Source: Lachnospiraceae bacterium EP-SM-12S-S03 (GTDB lineage: Bacteria; Bacillota; Clostridia; Lachnospirales; Lachnospiraceae). From it: a stretch of 17,517 bases of DNA. Below, one piece after another: positions 1 to 7,811 of the stretch (its first letter is position 1; the number at the start of each line of letters is the position of its first letter). The stretch spans positions 1-17,517 of the forward strand of contig JAJBSL010000039.1 in assembly GCA_020540725.1 (NCBI GenBank), given 5' to 3'. The notes beneath the pieces are model-generated. The model ran no database searches and was not told where the DNA came from. It was given only the letters and a program-made list of their open reading frames with translations. A program made the position numbers and the translations under genes.

Positions 1-79
1 AAAGCTGATTTTACTCAAGCCTTTCGCCTATCATTATCATAGAAGATCTTATTTACAGACTTTTCTTCATAGTCTCAAG

Positions 80-732
80 TTTTTTCACAGCCTTTTCCTT
101 ATGTGTAAAAAATCCTGTTTTTTTACATAAAAAAGCATATAATTCCCCTTACCCCATAAAACCAGACCGTTATCCGGTTTATGCAGCATTTGATTTTTTC
201 ATTTGTTTGTTGTGAAATTTATAAAGATTTTGTCCGATAGAAATGAGAATAACCTCTAGTTGTATAGACTTGATGCTTCTTCGGACAATTCGTTTATACC
301 ACCGATCATTTTTCATGACTCCAAATGTTCCTTCTGCCTGGATGGAACGATTCATTCTTAGCAGAGCACCATGAATACTTTCCAGGTTTTCTATCACTTC
401 CTGATGCATAGCGGTAAGCTCATGATTCATCCTGACACTACGGTTTTTATCGGTCTTTTTACACCTTTCTGCATAGGGACATCCTGAACAATCCTCGCAT
501 TGGTACACTTCCTCCTGCCTTCCATATTGGTTCCCTTTCGCATATTGGCGGTATTGCAGATGGAAAGCTTTTTCATTCGGACAACGCATGATTCCATCTT
601 CTCCTATCGGAAAATTTACTGCACGAAATGGATTCTCATGATACTTCCGGTCTGTCGTTTCTTTCTTGAACATCGTGAACTTCATGTATTTTTCCATTCC
701 GTTTTGTTCTGGGACTATCTTTTTTCACAGCC
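80..732. repeat. 13-base direct repeat flanking the transposase remnant
   Basis: The sequence TTTTTTCACAGCC occurs at 80-92 and again, in the same orientation, at 720-732, on either side of the transposase fragment. The first copy lies about 90 bases beyond the transposase stop codon, where the end of such an insertion sequence would be expected. The second copy is not inverted, so the pair is not the two ends of one intact element. It may be the corresponding ends of two related copies that have been fused by deletion. Positions 1-79 show no gene. Confidence 0.4.
179..697 (-). pseudogene. IS1182-family transposase, C-terminal remnant
   Basis: This is the last 172 or so residues of a DDE transposase of the IS1182 type, which normally runs to about 450-550 residues. 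The Cys-rich knuckle CEDCSGCPYAERC and the downstream NRSIQAEGTFGVMKNDRWYKR segment, which carries the catalytic Glu, are typical of this family. The RNase H-fold part with the two catalytic Asp residues is missing. Upstream on the minus strand the frame continues only to an in-frame TGA at 725-727, and likeness to the family fades after about position 712. The first ATG is an internal Met, not a real start. A group II intron remnant begins at about 744, so the missing N-terminal half was presumably lost in the same region. It is almost certainly non-functional. Confidence 0.85.
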
Positions 733-743
733 CCTTTTAGAAT

Positions 744-2264
744 GTGTGCCGAGTATGGCACTAATCTTGCTGGTGCAAGTTCAGCCACGGGTATTTACCG
801 CCAAGTGTAGTGAATCACAAGTTAATATCGGTAATGGTATGGATGGAGGAAGTGGTGTAGCAAAGTTCTTGAGCCTACGTACAGAAACTTGATCAGGCGA
901 TTAGGTGGGTAAGGTTGCGTCTCAAACCAAAGCCCGAATGGTAAACGTAAGCCGAGGTTGTAAATCAAGAGGTTGTGGAACGAAAGATTAGTGTCTTACC
1001 TCGGGAGACCCTACTCACATGCTGAGAGGTATGGTCGAAAAAGGTTCGGAGAGGGAGTCAGATGATGTCATAGTAGGTGTAAAAGCTGAAGGACGGAAAT
1101 GATTTATAGTACGAATCGTTATGTTTAAAATAATACATGAGCCAGAAATCGGATGGATAGGAAAAGTAGGAACGTAACCGAGGAATACTGTTTATATCCA
1201 GAGAGGTGTTATGTATGAATCTTAGGATAATCAGAGGAGTAATCACAATGGAATTAATGGAAGTGATTTTAGCAAAAGAAAATCTGAACAGAGCCTATAA
1301 AAAGGTGGTAGCCAATAAAGGTGCAAGTGGTGTGGATGGGGCTACCGTTGAGGAATTGGGAGATTATATAAGGAAAAATAAAGATGCAATCGTTACATCT
1401 ATTAGAAATAGAACTTATATGCCAAAACCTGTACGAAGAGTATATATACCGAAAGATAATGGGAAACAACGTCCATTAGGAATTCCAACAGCATTGGACA
1501 GAACCATACAGCAGGCGATTGCACAGCCAATATTTGATATATACGAAGAAATCTTCAGTGAATACAGTTATGGATTCAGACCGGGCAGAAGCTGTCATGA
1601 TGCAATCAGACAAGCACCCTGCTATCTGAACAAGAGATATGAATGGGGCGTAGATATTGATATTGAACAGTTTTTCGAAAAAGTAAATCACGATAAATTA
1701 ATTCAGATACTAAGAGAGCAAGTAAATGACAGTACTACGCTAAACCTGATTCGGAAATATCTGAAAACGGGGGTAATGGAGAAAGGACTGGAAAAGGCAA
1801 CTGCCACAGGCGTGCCGCAAGGCGGACCTCTTTCAGTTGTGTGGTCCAATATTTATTTAGATAAGTTGGATAAGGAGTTGGAACAAAGAGGATTACGCTT
1901 TACGAGGTATGCCGATGATGTGCTGACATTCACGAAAAGTGAAATGGCAGCACATCGAGTGATGAATTCTATAAGTAGTTGGCTGGAAAGAAAACTATTT
2001 CTGAAAGTAAATGTTATGAAAACGAAAGTAGTCAGACCGACAAGAAGTAAATATCTCGGGTTCACGTTTCTTAAGAATGGATCGGAATGGAAAGTCAGAC
2101 CAACCAAAGAAAAGAAGAAATCGAGAAAGAAGCTGAGCGAATATGTGAAAAGAGGAAAAGCGATAGCAAGACCACTCTCAGTTACAATTAAAAGAGTGAA
2201 TGAGGTAGTAAGAGGATTCATTGATTGTTCTTTTCCTGCATGGGGTAGGTTCACAGTCAGGTAA
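744..2264 (+). mobile_element. Group II intron, 5' part, 3'-truncated
   Basis: The likely 5' splice boundary is GTGTGCC at 744, which fits the GTGYG start consensus; GTGCC at 746-750 can pair with GGCAC at 757-761 to begin domain I. The gene-free stretch 744-1247 is GC-richer and structured, as expected for ribozyme domains I-III, and is followed by the intron-encoded reverse transcriptase. The conserved hairpin of domain V (GAGCCGTATG... with a GAAA tetraloop) and the domain VI branch point are not seen between 2264 and 2420. The ORF also loses family likeness near its end. The right part of the intron has therefore been deleted and it should not self-splice. The exact right edge cannot be fixed by eye and probably lies at about 2230-2340. 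Confidence 0.75.
1248..2264 (+). CDS. ltrA: Group II intron reverse transcriptase/maturase, C-terminally truncated
   Basis: This is a retron/group II type reverse transcriptase of the LtrA family, which in an intact intron acts as maturase and copies the spliced intron into DNA. The ATG at 1248 follows AGAGGAG at 1233-1239, a better start than the upstream ATG at 1206. Visible landmarks are the N-terminal NKGASGVDG block (23-31), the catalytic D in VDIDIEQFF (about 135-143), GVPQGGPLS (188-196), YADD (221-224) and the start of maturase domain X (KVRPTKEKKKSRKKL onward). It stops at 338 residues, against about 420-600 for the family. After RGFIDC (about residue 327) the sequence SFPAWGRFTVR no longer resembles the family, marking a deletion or frameshift junction. 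The RT active site is intact but the missing thumb/X-domain end makes function unlikely. Confidence 0.85.
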   Translation: MELMEVILAKENLNRAYKKVVANKGASGVDGATVEELGDYIRKNKDAIVTSIRNRTYMPKPVRRVYIPKDNGKQRPLGIPTALDRTIQQAIAQPIFDIYEEIFSEYSYGFRPGRSCHDAIRQAPCYLNKRYEWGVDIDIEQFFEKVNHDKLIQILREQVNDSTTLNLIRKYLKTGVMEKGLEKATATGVPQGGPLSVVWSNIYLDKLDKELEQRGLRFTRYADDVLTFTKSEMAAHRVMNSISSWLERKLFLKVNVMKTKVVRPTRSKYLGFTFLKNGSEWKVRPTKEKKKSRKKLSEYVKRGKAIARPLSVTIKRVNEVVRGFIDCSFPAWGRFTVR

Positions 2265-2370
2265 AGTTGATTATTTTACACAACGTTAATATAAGCTTTA
2301 CATTAGAAAGATAGAAAATGAAAGCAAAAACGTGGTATTACAAGATAGGAAGCATGATAAATAGTGTTTT

Positions 2371-2405
2371 AAGGCTCTGTTTCTGCATGAGACAGAGCCT
2401 TTTTG
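2371..2405 (+). terminator. Terminator or attenuator hairpin before phoH
   Basis: AAGGCTCTGT at 2371-2380 pairs perfectly with ACAGAGCCTT at 2392-2401 around an 11-base loop, followed by a short T run. The GGAGGT ribosome binding site of the next gene (2405-2410) starts immediately after the T run. It could end transcription from the intron remnant or act as a conditional terminator in the phoH leader; no promoter is evident between it and the start codon. Confidence 0.75.
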
Positions 2406-2418
2406 GAGGTCTGTTTCT

Positions 2419-3795
2419 ATGAAAAAAATTTATGTAATCGACACAAATATCTTAATTCATGAGCCTGAGGCCATCTTGAACTTTGAAGATAACGAAGTCA
2501 TTATTCCACTGGTCGTATTGGAAGAACTGGATGGATTGAAAAATTCCGAAAAAGAAAAGGGACGAAATGCGCGAGAAGCAATCCGCTGTTTGGAAAAGCT
2601 GAGAATGCAGGGGGATCTTGTGATTGGAGTTGCCACAGAGCAGGGGGGAATTATCAGGATAGAAAAAAACTATATTGATATGGAACTCCCGGTAGACATG
2701 CCGGAAGATAAGATGGATAATCGCATTTTAAAAGTATGTTTGGGACTTCAGAAAGAATATTCAGATGAGAAAACGATTTTGGTTACGAAAGATATTCTTC
2801 TTAGAATCAAGGCACAGATGTTGTCAATTACTGCCCAGGATTATACGACAGATAGAATAGTGAGACAGGAAGAGCAGTATAGCGGTAGAATGGAGGTTTT
2901 TGTAGAAGAAGATCATTTTAAAGAACTGAAAAAGAAAGGGATTAAAACGGAATATATTTATCAAATGGGTGAGGACGGAGTTCGACATCCGGTTGTTCCT
3001 GAGATGAATCAGTTTTTAATTTTAAAAGCAGATCAATCTACAAAAAAAGTGCAGTTAGGACGTTTTGATGGAACAAAAATTGTTCCGCTACAATACAAAA
3101 AAAGCAAGCCATATGGGGTAACTCCAAGAAATGTAGGGCAATATTTTTTGCAGGAAGCATTAATGACCCCGGCTGAGACAGCACCACTTGTAATAGTAAA
3201 AGGAATGGCAGGAACAGCAAAAACGTTTTATGCGGTTGCGGTGGGCTTGGAGAAGGTATTTAATGCTGAGAAAAAAGAGTATCGAAAAATTTTAATCAGT
3301 AGACCTAATGCGCAATTTGATGATGACATAGGATATCTTCCGGGAACGGAGCAGGAAAAAATATCACCGCTTATGCGTCCGATCATAGATAACTTAGAGC
3401 AGTTGATTGATTCTGATGAAGAGGCGCGGTACAAAAACGAGGATGAGCTTCATGCGAAAATCGATGAGCTGTTTTCAAGAGGAGTTGTTGGGACTGAGGC
3501 AATGAATTTTATTCGTGGAAGATCCTTCGTAAATACTTATTTAATTATTGATGAAGCTCAAAATATGACACCGAAGCAGGTGACTGGGATTATCACTCGC
3601 GCAGGAAAGGGAACAAAAGTAATTCTTCTTGGAGACCCAAAACAGATAGACAATCCATATTTAGATGAACAGACAAATGGGTTGAGCTATGCATCAGAGC
3701 ATATGAAGGAAAGTCCATATTGCTATCAGATTACCCTCAATGCGGAAGAATGTGAGCGTTCTGAATTAGCGATGGATGCCATACAAAGAATGTAG
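2419..3795 (+). CDS. phoH: PIN domain-PhoH ATPase fusion (PhoH2/YlaK-like)
   Basis: This is a cytoplasmic protein of the PhoH2 family, a PIN RNase domain fused to an SF1-like ATPase and linked to RNA unwinding and cleavage. The PIN domain is at about 4-145 and starts IYVIDTNILIHEP with the metal-binding Asp8; EELDGLK at 35-41 supplies a further acidic residue. The PhoH domain is at about 230-455, with Walker A GMAGTAKT at 262-269, Walker B YLIIDEAQN at 374-382 and GDPKQIDNPYLD at 405-416. The length, 458 residues, is usual. The Walker A loop has Ala where GTGKT would have the second Gly, which is worth noting. The start follows GGAGGT at 2405-2410. The HD-domain gene follows after 16 bases, suggesting one transcript with ppk. 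Confidence 0.92.
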   Translation: MKKIYVIDTNILIHEPEAILNFEDNEVIIPLVVLEELDGLKNSEKEKGRNAREAIRCLEKLRMQGDLVIGVATEQGGIIRIEKNYIDMELPVDMPEDKMDNRILKVCLGLQKEYSDEKTILVTKDILLRIKAQMLSITAQDYTTDRIVRQEEQYSGRMEVFVEEDHFKELKKKGIKTEYIYQMGEDGVRHPVVPEMNQFLILKADQSTKKVQLGRFDGTKIVPLQYKKSKPYGVTPRNVGQYFLQEALMTPAETAPLVIVKGMAGTAKTFYAVAVGLEKVFNAEKKEYRKILISRPNAQFDDDIGYLPGTEQEKISPLMRPIIDNLEQLIDSDEEARYKNEDELHAKIDELFSRGVVGTEAMNFIRGRSFVNTYLIIDEAQNMTPKQVTGIITRAGKGTKVILLGDPKQIDNPYLDEQTNGLSYASEHMKESPYCYQITLNAEECERSELAMDAIQRM

Positions 3796-3811
3796 AAGGA
3801 CGGTGAATAAA

Positions 3812-4474
3812 TTGAATTTAACGTATCAGGACATAAGAAAAAATGAAGAAATAAACCAGTATATTACGATGGGAAATGAAATACTGGGGGTACTTGGCTA
3901 CACAGATCACTCACAAAAACATGCGGCAATTGTTGCCGAGCGGGGGGCAAAACTATTAAAAGAATTAGGATATTCAAAAAAAGAGATAGAGTTATGTAAA
4001 ATCGCAGGATATATGCACGATATAGGGAATTGTATAAACCGTGCAGACCACGCTCACAGTGGAGCAATTATGGCAATGAACATATTGCAGAGACTTGGAA
4101 TGGACGCAGAAGATATTTCAATTATAATATCAGCTATTGGAAATCATGATGAAGAAACGGGGACCGCAGTCAATGCAGTATCCGCAGCGATTATTCTGGC
4201 AGATAAAACAGATGTACGCAGAAACCGTGTACGGAACAAAAAGAAGTCAAGCTTTGATATACACGACAGAGTAAATTATGGAGTGATAGCGACAGAATTT
4301 ATCACCAACCCTGAGAAAAAAGAAATACATTTAAACTTGGAACTGGATGAAGAAAAGTGTTCCATATTAGACTATTTTGAAATATTTACAGGACGAATGT
4401 TGATGTGCAGGCGAGCATCCGAGATGTTGGGACAACATTTTAAGTTTACGGTCAATGAACGAAAAGTTCTGTGA
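3812..4474 (+). CDS. HD-domain phosphohydrolase
   Basis: This is a metal-dependent HD-superfamily phosphohydrolase of about 220 residues; the substrate is unknown. Metal-ligand candidates are His37 (DHSQKH), His69-Asp70 (AGYMHDIGN), His80-His82 (ADHAHSG), His112-Asp113 (IGNHD) and Asp131 (ILADKTD). The TTG at 3812 is preferred because it follows AAGGACGGTG at about 3797-3806 and gives an N-terminus (LNLTYQDIRKNEEI) usual for this family. An ATG at 3776 in the same frame would overlap the end of phoH by 20 bases and has no ribosome binding site. The gene lies between phoH and ppk, which hints at a role in nucleotide or polyphosphate turnover, but this is inference. Confidence 0.85.
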   Translation: MNLTYQDIRKNEEINQYITMGNEILGVLGYTDHSQKHAAIVAERGAKLLKELGYSKKEIELCKIAGYMHDIGNCINRADHAHSGAIMAMNILQRLGMDAEDISIIISAIGNHDEETGTAVNAVSAAIILADKTDVRRNRVRNKKKSSFDIHDRVNYGVIATEFITNPEKKEIHLNLELDEEKCSILDYFEIFTGRMLMCRRASEMLGQHFKFTVNERKVL

Positions 4475-4529
4475 TTTTCCGCATAAATTTAACGTATCAG
4501 AAAAGTGGTACATGAGTAGGAGAAAAAGA

Positions 4530-6581
4530 ATGAAGAGTACGAATTTGCCATATTTAAACCGGGAACTGTCATGGTTAAAATTTAATGAGAGAGTATTGGA
4601 GGAGGCAGAGGATAAATCTGTTCCGTTGTGTGAGCTGTTAACATTTTTGTCAATCTTCCAGAGTAATTTAGATGAATTTATAAGAGTTCGTGTGGGAAGC
4701 CTCGTGGATCAGATGGCTTTACGTCCGGATTTAAAAGATGATAAGACAAAGATGACAGCAGAAGAACAGTTGTTGGCTGTATTGGATGATATGAAACGAT
4801 TACTGCAAAGGAAAGATTATACTTACACGCTTCTTAAAAATGAGCTAAAGGCAGAAAATATCAGCATTGTAGATTTTGCAACTCTTTCGAAGAAAGAATC
4901 GGATTATTTGGAGGAATATTTTGATTTGGAAATAGCGCCGCTAATTTCTCCTATGTTGATCTCAAAAAATGCTCCTTTTCCTTTTTTAAAAAATAATGAT
5001 ATTTATGCAGCTGTTTTACTCGGTAAGAAAGATAAGAAAGACAAGGTAGGAATTATCCCTTGTAGCAATAATGTATTTTCACGTTTGATCAAGAGTCCGT
5101 TTCGAGAGGGGACGTACATTTTAACAGAGGAATTAATTTTACATTTTGTAGAAAAAGTATATCCGCATTATGTTGTGAAATCAAAAACATTGCTGAAAAT
5201 CACTAGAAGTGCAGATATTGATGCGACGGACTTGTATGATGATGATCTAGATTACCGTGATATTATGTCAGAACTCATTAGCAGAAGAAAAAAATTAAAT
5301 CCATTAACAATGAGCATGACACGAAATGTAGATGAGAAAGTAGTTGATACATTATGTGAAAATCTTGGTCTTCATAAGAAAAGAGTGTTCTATAGTGCGT
5401 CGCCGCTGGATTTTAAATATGTATTTCAACTTCAAGATGCACTTCGAAAAAAAGAAGAGCTGTTTTTCAAGAAAAGAGTACCTCAGCCAAGTGCCATGTT
5501 TGATATGAAAACAAGCATCATCGATCAAATCATAGAGAAAGATCGGATGTTGTCCTTCCCGTTTGAAAGTATTAGACCGTATATAGAATTTTTGAGAGAG
5601 GCGGCAAACGATCCTGAAGTTTTATCTATTCGTATTACATTGTATCGAGTTGCAAAAAACTCAAAAATCGTAGAAACATTAGTGGAAGCTGCAGAAAATG
5701 GAAAAGAAGTTACCGTATTAGTAGAGCTTAGGGCTCGTTTTGATGAAGAAAATAATATTGAGTGGTCACGAAGATTGGAATACGCAGGCTGTAATGTAAT
5801 CTATGGTTTACCGGGATATAAAGTTCATTCAAAGCTTTGCCTGATTACAAGAAAGCACAACGGTGAAATCCAGTATTTGACACAGGTTGGAACCGGAAAC
5901 TACAATGAAAAAACAGCAGAGTTGTACACAGATCTTATGGTTTTGACGGAAAATCCACAAATTGGAGAAAATGCGAGACAAGTATTCCAGGCCTTGGTAA
6001 TGGGAGAAGTTGTGGAAGAATCAAAAAAACTGCTTGTAGCTCCGAAATGTTTGCAAAACAGAGTACTTGAAATGATTGATACTGAAATCGCTCATGCAAA
6101 ACAAAACGAGCAAGCATATATCGGTTTAAAAATGAATTCCCTGACGGACAAAAAGATCATAGACAAATTGATTGAAGCATCCCAGGCAGGTGTCAAGATA
6201 GAACTAGTTGTCCGAGGAATTTGCTGTCTGGCAGCAGGCGTTCCGGGATACACCAAAAATGTAGAAATAAGAAGTATTGTGGGACGTTATTTGGAGCATT
6301 CCAGAATATACATATTTGGAGTAGAAGAGCGAAGAAACATCTTTATTGCATCAGCAGACTTCATGACAAGAAACACAGTGAAACGTGTAGAAGTAGCACT
6401 TCCTATTGAATCAGAAGAGTTAAAGGTTCGTATTGAAGAAATGTTTATTACAATGATGTCTGATAATAAAAAGGCAAGAATGATGAAGCTGGATGGAATG
6501 TATGAGAAACTACCAATTGATGGAGCAGAATTTAATTCTCAGGAGATTTTGTTTGAACAGGCATATGAAGTGATTCAATAA
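4530..6581 (+). CDS. ppk1: Polyphosphate kinase 1
   Basis: Polyphosphate kinase reversibly moves the terminal phosphate of ATP onto long-chain polyphosphate. The N-terminal domain starts YLNRELSWLKFNERVLEEA (8-26), the usual family start. The phospholipase-D-like catalytic domains contain LYRVAKNSKIVETL and YGLPGYKVHSK with His433, equivalent to the phosphorylated His435 of the E. coli enzyme, and YLEHSRIYIFG with His590, equivalent to E. coli His592. The C-terminus has the expected SADFMTRNTVKRVEVALPI. At 683 residues it is full length. The ATG at 4530 is chosen because AGGAG lies at 4518-4522; in-frame ATGs at 4455 and 4512 would overlap the HD gene or lack a good site. It is the last gene before a terminator, in line with phoH and the HD gene. 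Confidence 0.95.
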   Translation: MKSTNLPYLNRELSWLKFNERVLEEAEDKSVPLCELLTFLSIFQSNLDEFIRVRVGSLVDQMALRPDLKDDKTKMTAEEQLLAVLDDMKRLLQRKDYTYTLLKNELKAENISIVDFATLSKKESDYLEEYFDLEIAPLISPMLISKNAPFPFLKNNDIYAAVLLGKKDKKDKVGIIPCSNNVFSRLIKSPFREGTYILTEELILHFVEKVYPHYVVKSKTLLKITRSADIDATDLYDDDLDYRDIMSELISRRKKLNPLTMSMTRNVDEKVVDTLCENLGLHKKRVFYSASPLDFKYVFQLQDALRKKEELFFKKRVPQPSAMFDMKTSIIDQIIEKDRMLSFPFESIRPYIEFLREAANDPEVLSIRITLYRVAKNSKIVETLVEAAENGKEVTVLVELRARFDEENNIEWSRRLEYAGCNVIYGLPGYKVHSKLCLITRKHNGEIQYLTQVGTGNYNEKTAELYTDLMVLTENPQIGENARQVFQALVMGEVVEESKKLLVAPKCLQNRVLEMIDTEIAHAKQNEQAYIGLKMNSLTDKKIIDKLIEASQAGVKIELVVRGICCLAAGVPGYTKNVEIRSIVGRYLEHSRIYIFGVEERRNIFIASADFMTRNTVKRVEVALPIESEELKVRIEEMFITMMSDNKKARMMKLDGMYEKLPIDGAEFNSQEILFEQAYEVIQ

Positions 6582-6596
6582 TTGAATCAATACGTG

Positions 6597-6637
6597 AAAA
6601 GGATGGATTCCTAATAGTAGGGATTCGCCTTTTTTTA
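6597..6637 (+). terminator. Terminator after ppk1
   Basis: AAAAGG (6597-6602) pairs with CCTTTT at the base, and GATTCCTA with TAGGGATT around an ATAG loop, with a small internal bulge and a run of seven T at the 3' side. It ends the phoH-HD-ppk1 transcript. Confidence 0.8.
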
Positions 6638-6681
6638 ACTCAAGAATTGACTTAAGATTTGGTAATATTTATTTAAAATGA

Positions 6682-6996
6682 AGAAGAAAACTTGCAATGT
6701 TGGAATCTATCGGTATGAGTAAGAGACAAATTCGTAAGATGATGCTTGGAGAAAGTCTGCTTTTGGTACTTGCCACCGTTGGCGTGACAATGACCATCGG
6801 TACGCTGTGCGGCTATGTATTGAGTAATGTGCTTTATAATATGGGGGCATTTTATATGGCATTTAAATTCCCTGTATTTATGACATTGATTTATACAGTT
6901 GTACTGATTGCTGTACCGTTGTTGATTACCATTGTATCAATGCATAGTTTCTCAAAAGAAGCGCTCGTAGAAAGATTGAGAGGAATAGAAAATTGA
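6682..6996 (+). pseudogene. FtsX-type ABC transporter permease, C-terminal remnant
   Basis: About 105 residues of a FtsX/MacB-type permease remain. The conserved cytoplasmic segment REKLAMLESIGMSKRQIRKM is followed by two or three hydrophobic segments (about residues 18-45 and 60-85 after the first Met) and the basic C-terminal tail KEALVERLRGIEN. The reading frame is closed by TGA at 6679-6681, immediately before the homology begins. Everything upstream is missing, including the extracellular domain, the first transmembrane helix and the partner ATPase. An ATG at 6697 opens the remnant but is an internal Met of the family. A weak promoter-like pair, TTGACT at 6647 and TATTTA at 6670 (17-base spacer), lies upstream. 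It is a relic of a lost bacitracin-type exporter or similar system. Confidence 0.75.
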
Positions 6997-7418
6997 TATG
7001 TGAATATGCGATATGCATTACAGGTAACCACGATATTTTGGTACTTTCGCCCGAAATCATAGGAACGCTGCTTGAGAAAATTCGATGTTCAGACATGAAA
7101 GAATTGATAATCCCTGCGGATGAATTACTTCCGCAGGGGTATGCGGAATATTTGGAGCGTGTAATGCAGATCAACGATATTGGAAAGAATATTGGCAGGC
7201 AGGATGTGTATGATTTGACTGCAAAGCAGATAGGAATGCTAAAGGTGAAACAGCAGAAATGTTTTGATAAAGCAAAAGCAGAAACAACCGAAAATGCCGC
7301 ACAGTTTAATCTTGAAACAAATGAAAAATTCTTTTTGCTGACAAAACAATCAGATAGCCGTTTTATTTGTGACTATGAGGACGGGGAGAAAATTGTAGTT
7401 TCGCTGAAATATTTATAG
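6993..7418 (+). CDS. Unrecognised 141-residue protein, coupled to the permease remnant
   Basis: The TTG start at 6993 overlaps the permease stop codon (TTGA) and follows GAGAGGA at 6978-6984, so it looks translationally coupled to the preceding frame. The protein starts MICEYAICITGNHDIL, contains an EKIRCSDMKELIIP stretch and a charged mid-section, and has no signal peptide, membrane segment or catalytic motif that I recognise. The C-terminal half (from about ETNEKFFLL) looks like a small beta-rich domain. It might have been an accessory gene of the lost transporter. Product unknown. Confidence 0.55.
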   Translation: MICEYAICITGNHDILVLSPEIIGTLLEKIRCSDMKELIIPADELLPQGYAEYLERVMQINDIGKNIGRQDVYDLTAKQIGMLKVKQQKCFDKAKAETTENAAQFNLETNEKFFLLTKQSDSRFICDYEDGEKIVVSLKYL

Positions 7419-7428
7419 ACCTAAAAAG

Positions 7429-7668
7429 ATGAAACAGGGGACTGTTTCACTTGTAATATTTACATTTGTGCGAAAAATAGAAAAGCCAATTTCTTTTAAT
7501 GCAAATCTGTTGTATTGGATTTCCATTTTTAATACGTTGATGTGCTTGTTAACGATTTTGATGATAATAGCTTTTGTAGGAAATCATCCGATAAAAGGAT
7601 GGAAAATAAAAGCGATAGGTATATTTACAGAGTGGAAGGATTTCTTTATAATTAGAATTACAATATAA
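7429..7668 (+). CDS. Doubtful small membrane ORF
   Basis: This is a 79-residue frame with one clear hydrophobic stretch (LLYWISIFNTLMCLLTILMI, about 27-46). There is no convincing ribosome binding site before the ATG at 7429, which sits inside an 8-base inverted repeat (see the separate entry). It could be a gene fragment rather than a real gene. The rest of 7419-7680 shows nothing else. Confidence 0.25.
   Translation: MKQGTVSLVIFTFVRKIEKPISFNANLLYWISIFNTLMCLLTILMIIAFVGNHPIKGWKIKAIGIFTEWKDFFIIRITI
7430..7449. repeat. Short perfect inverted repeat
   Basis: TGAAACAG (7430-7437) and CTGTTTCA (7442-7449) form a perfect 8-base stem with loop GGGA. No T run follows, so it is not a standard terminator. 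It could be a dispersed palindrome or a protein-binding site. Confidence 0.45.
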
Positions 7669-7675
7669 AAAGCGA

Positions 7676-7790
7676 AGATAAAAACGCAACGCATATAGCG
7701 ATATATGCCAGAGCCGGTAGGTAGCCCGGCCGTCCTGTTTATCAGGGTAAGTAACCTGCCCCTCCGGGTTGTCCATTCTTTGCTCATAGC
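7676..7790 (+). ncRNA. yjdF-type RNA motif (riboswitch candidate)
   Basis: This GC-rich, highly structured leader sits directly upstream of a yjdF gene in AT-rich surroundings. Visible helices are GCATATA-GCGA-TATATGC (7691-7708, a GNRA-type tetraloop hairpin), GCCGG/CCGGC (7713-7717 with 7726-7730) and CCTG/CAGG (7734-7737 with 7743-7746), followed by a C-rich and G-rich pair at about 7754-7770. The yjdF motif is an established riboswitch class that binds azaaromatic heterocycles and controls yjdF in Firmicutes. Position, gene context and structure all fit. Assignment rests on context and recall of the motif, not on a covariance-model search. Control here may be at translation, since the AAGGAGG at 7798-7804 is just downstream and no T-rich terminator stem is obvious. 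Confidence 0.75.
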
Positions 7791-7811
7791 AATTACTAAG
7801 GAGGGATTGTC

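Noticed and set aside
159..180. AAACC/GGTTT stem overlapping the transposase stop
   Set aside because: It contains a mismatch and has no T run in the direction of transcription, so it is not called as a terminator.
500..892. Plus-strand frame of 130 codons
   Set aside because: It runs antisense across the transposase remnant and into the intron ribozyme, with no family likeness.
1853..2254. Minus-strand frame of 133 codons in the reverse transcriptase
   Set aside because: Shadow of the RT frame; the sense strand carries all the RT motifs.
4455..4529. Upstream extension of polyphosphate kinase
   Set aside because: It overlaps the HD gene and lacks a ribosome binding site; the family starts at the later Met after AGGAG.
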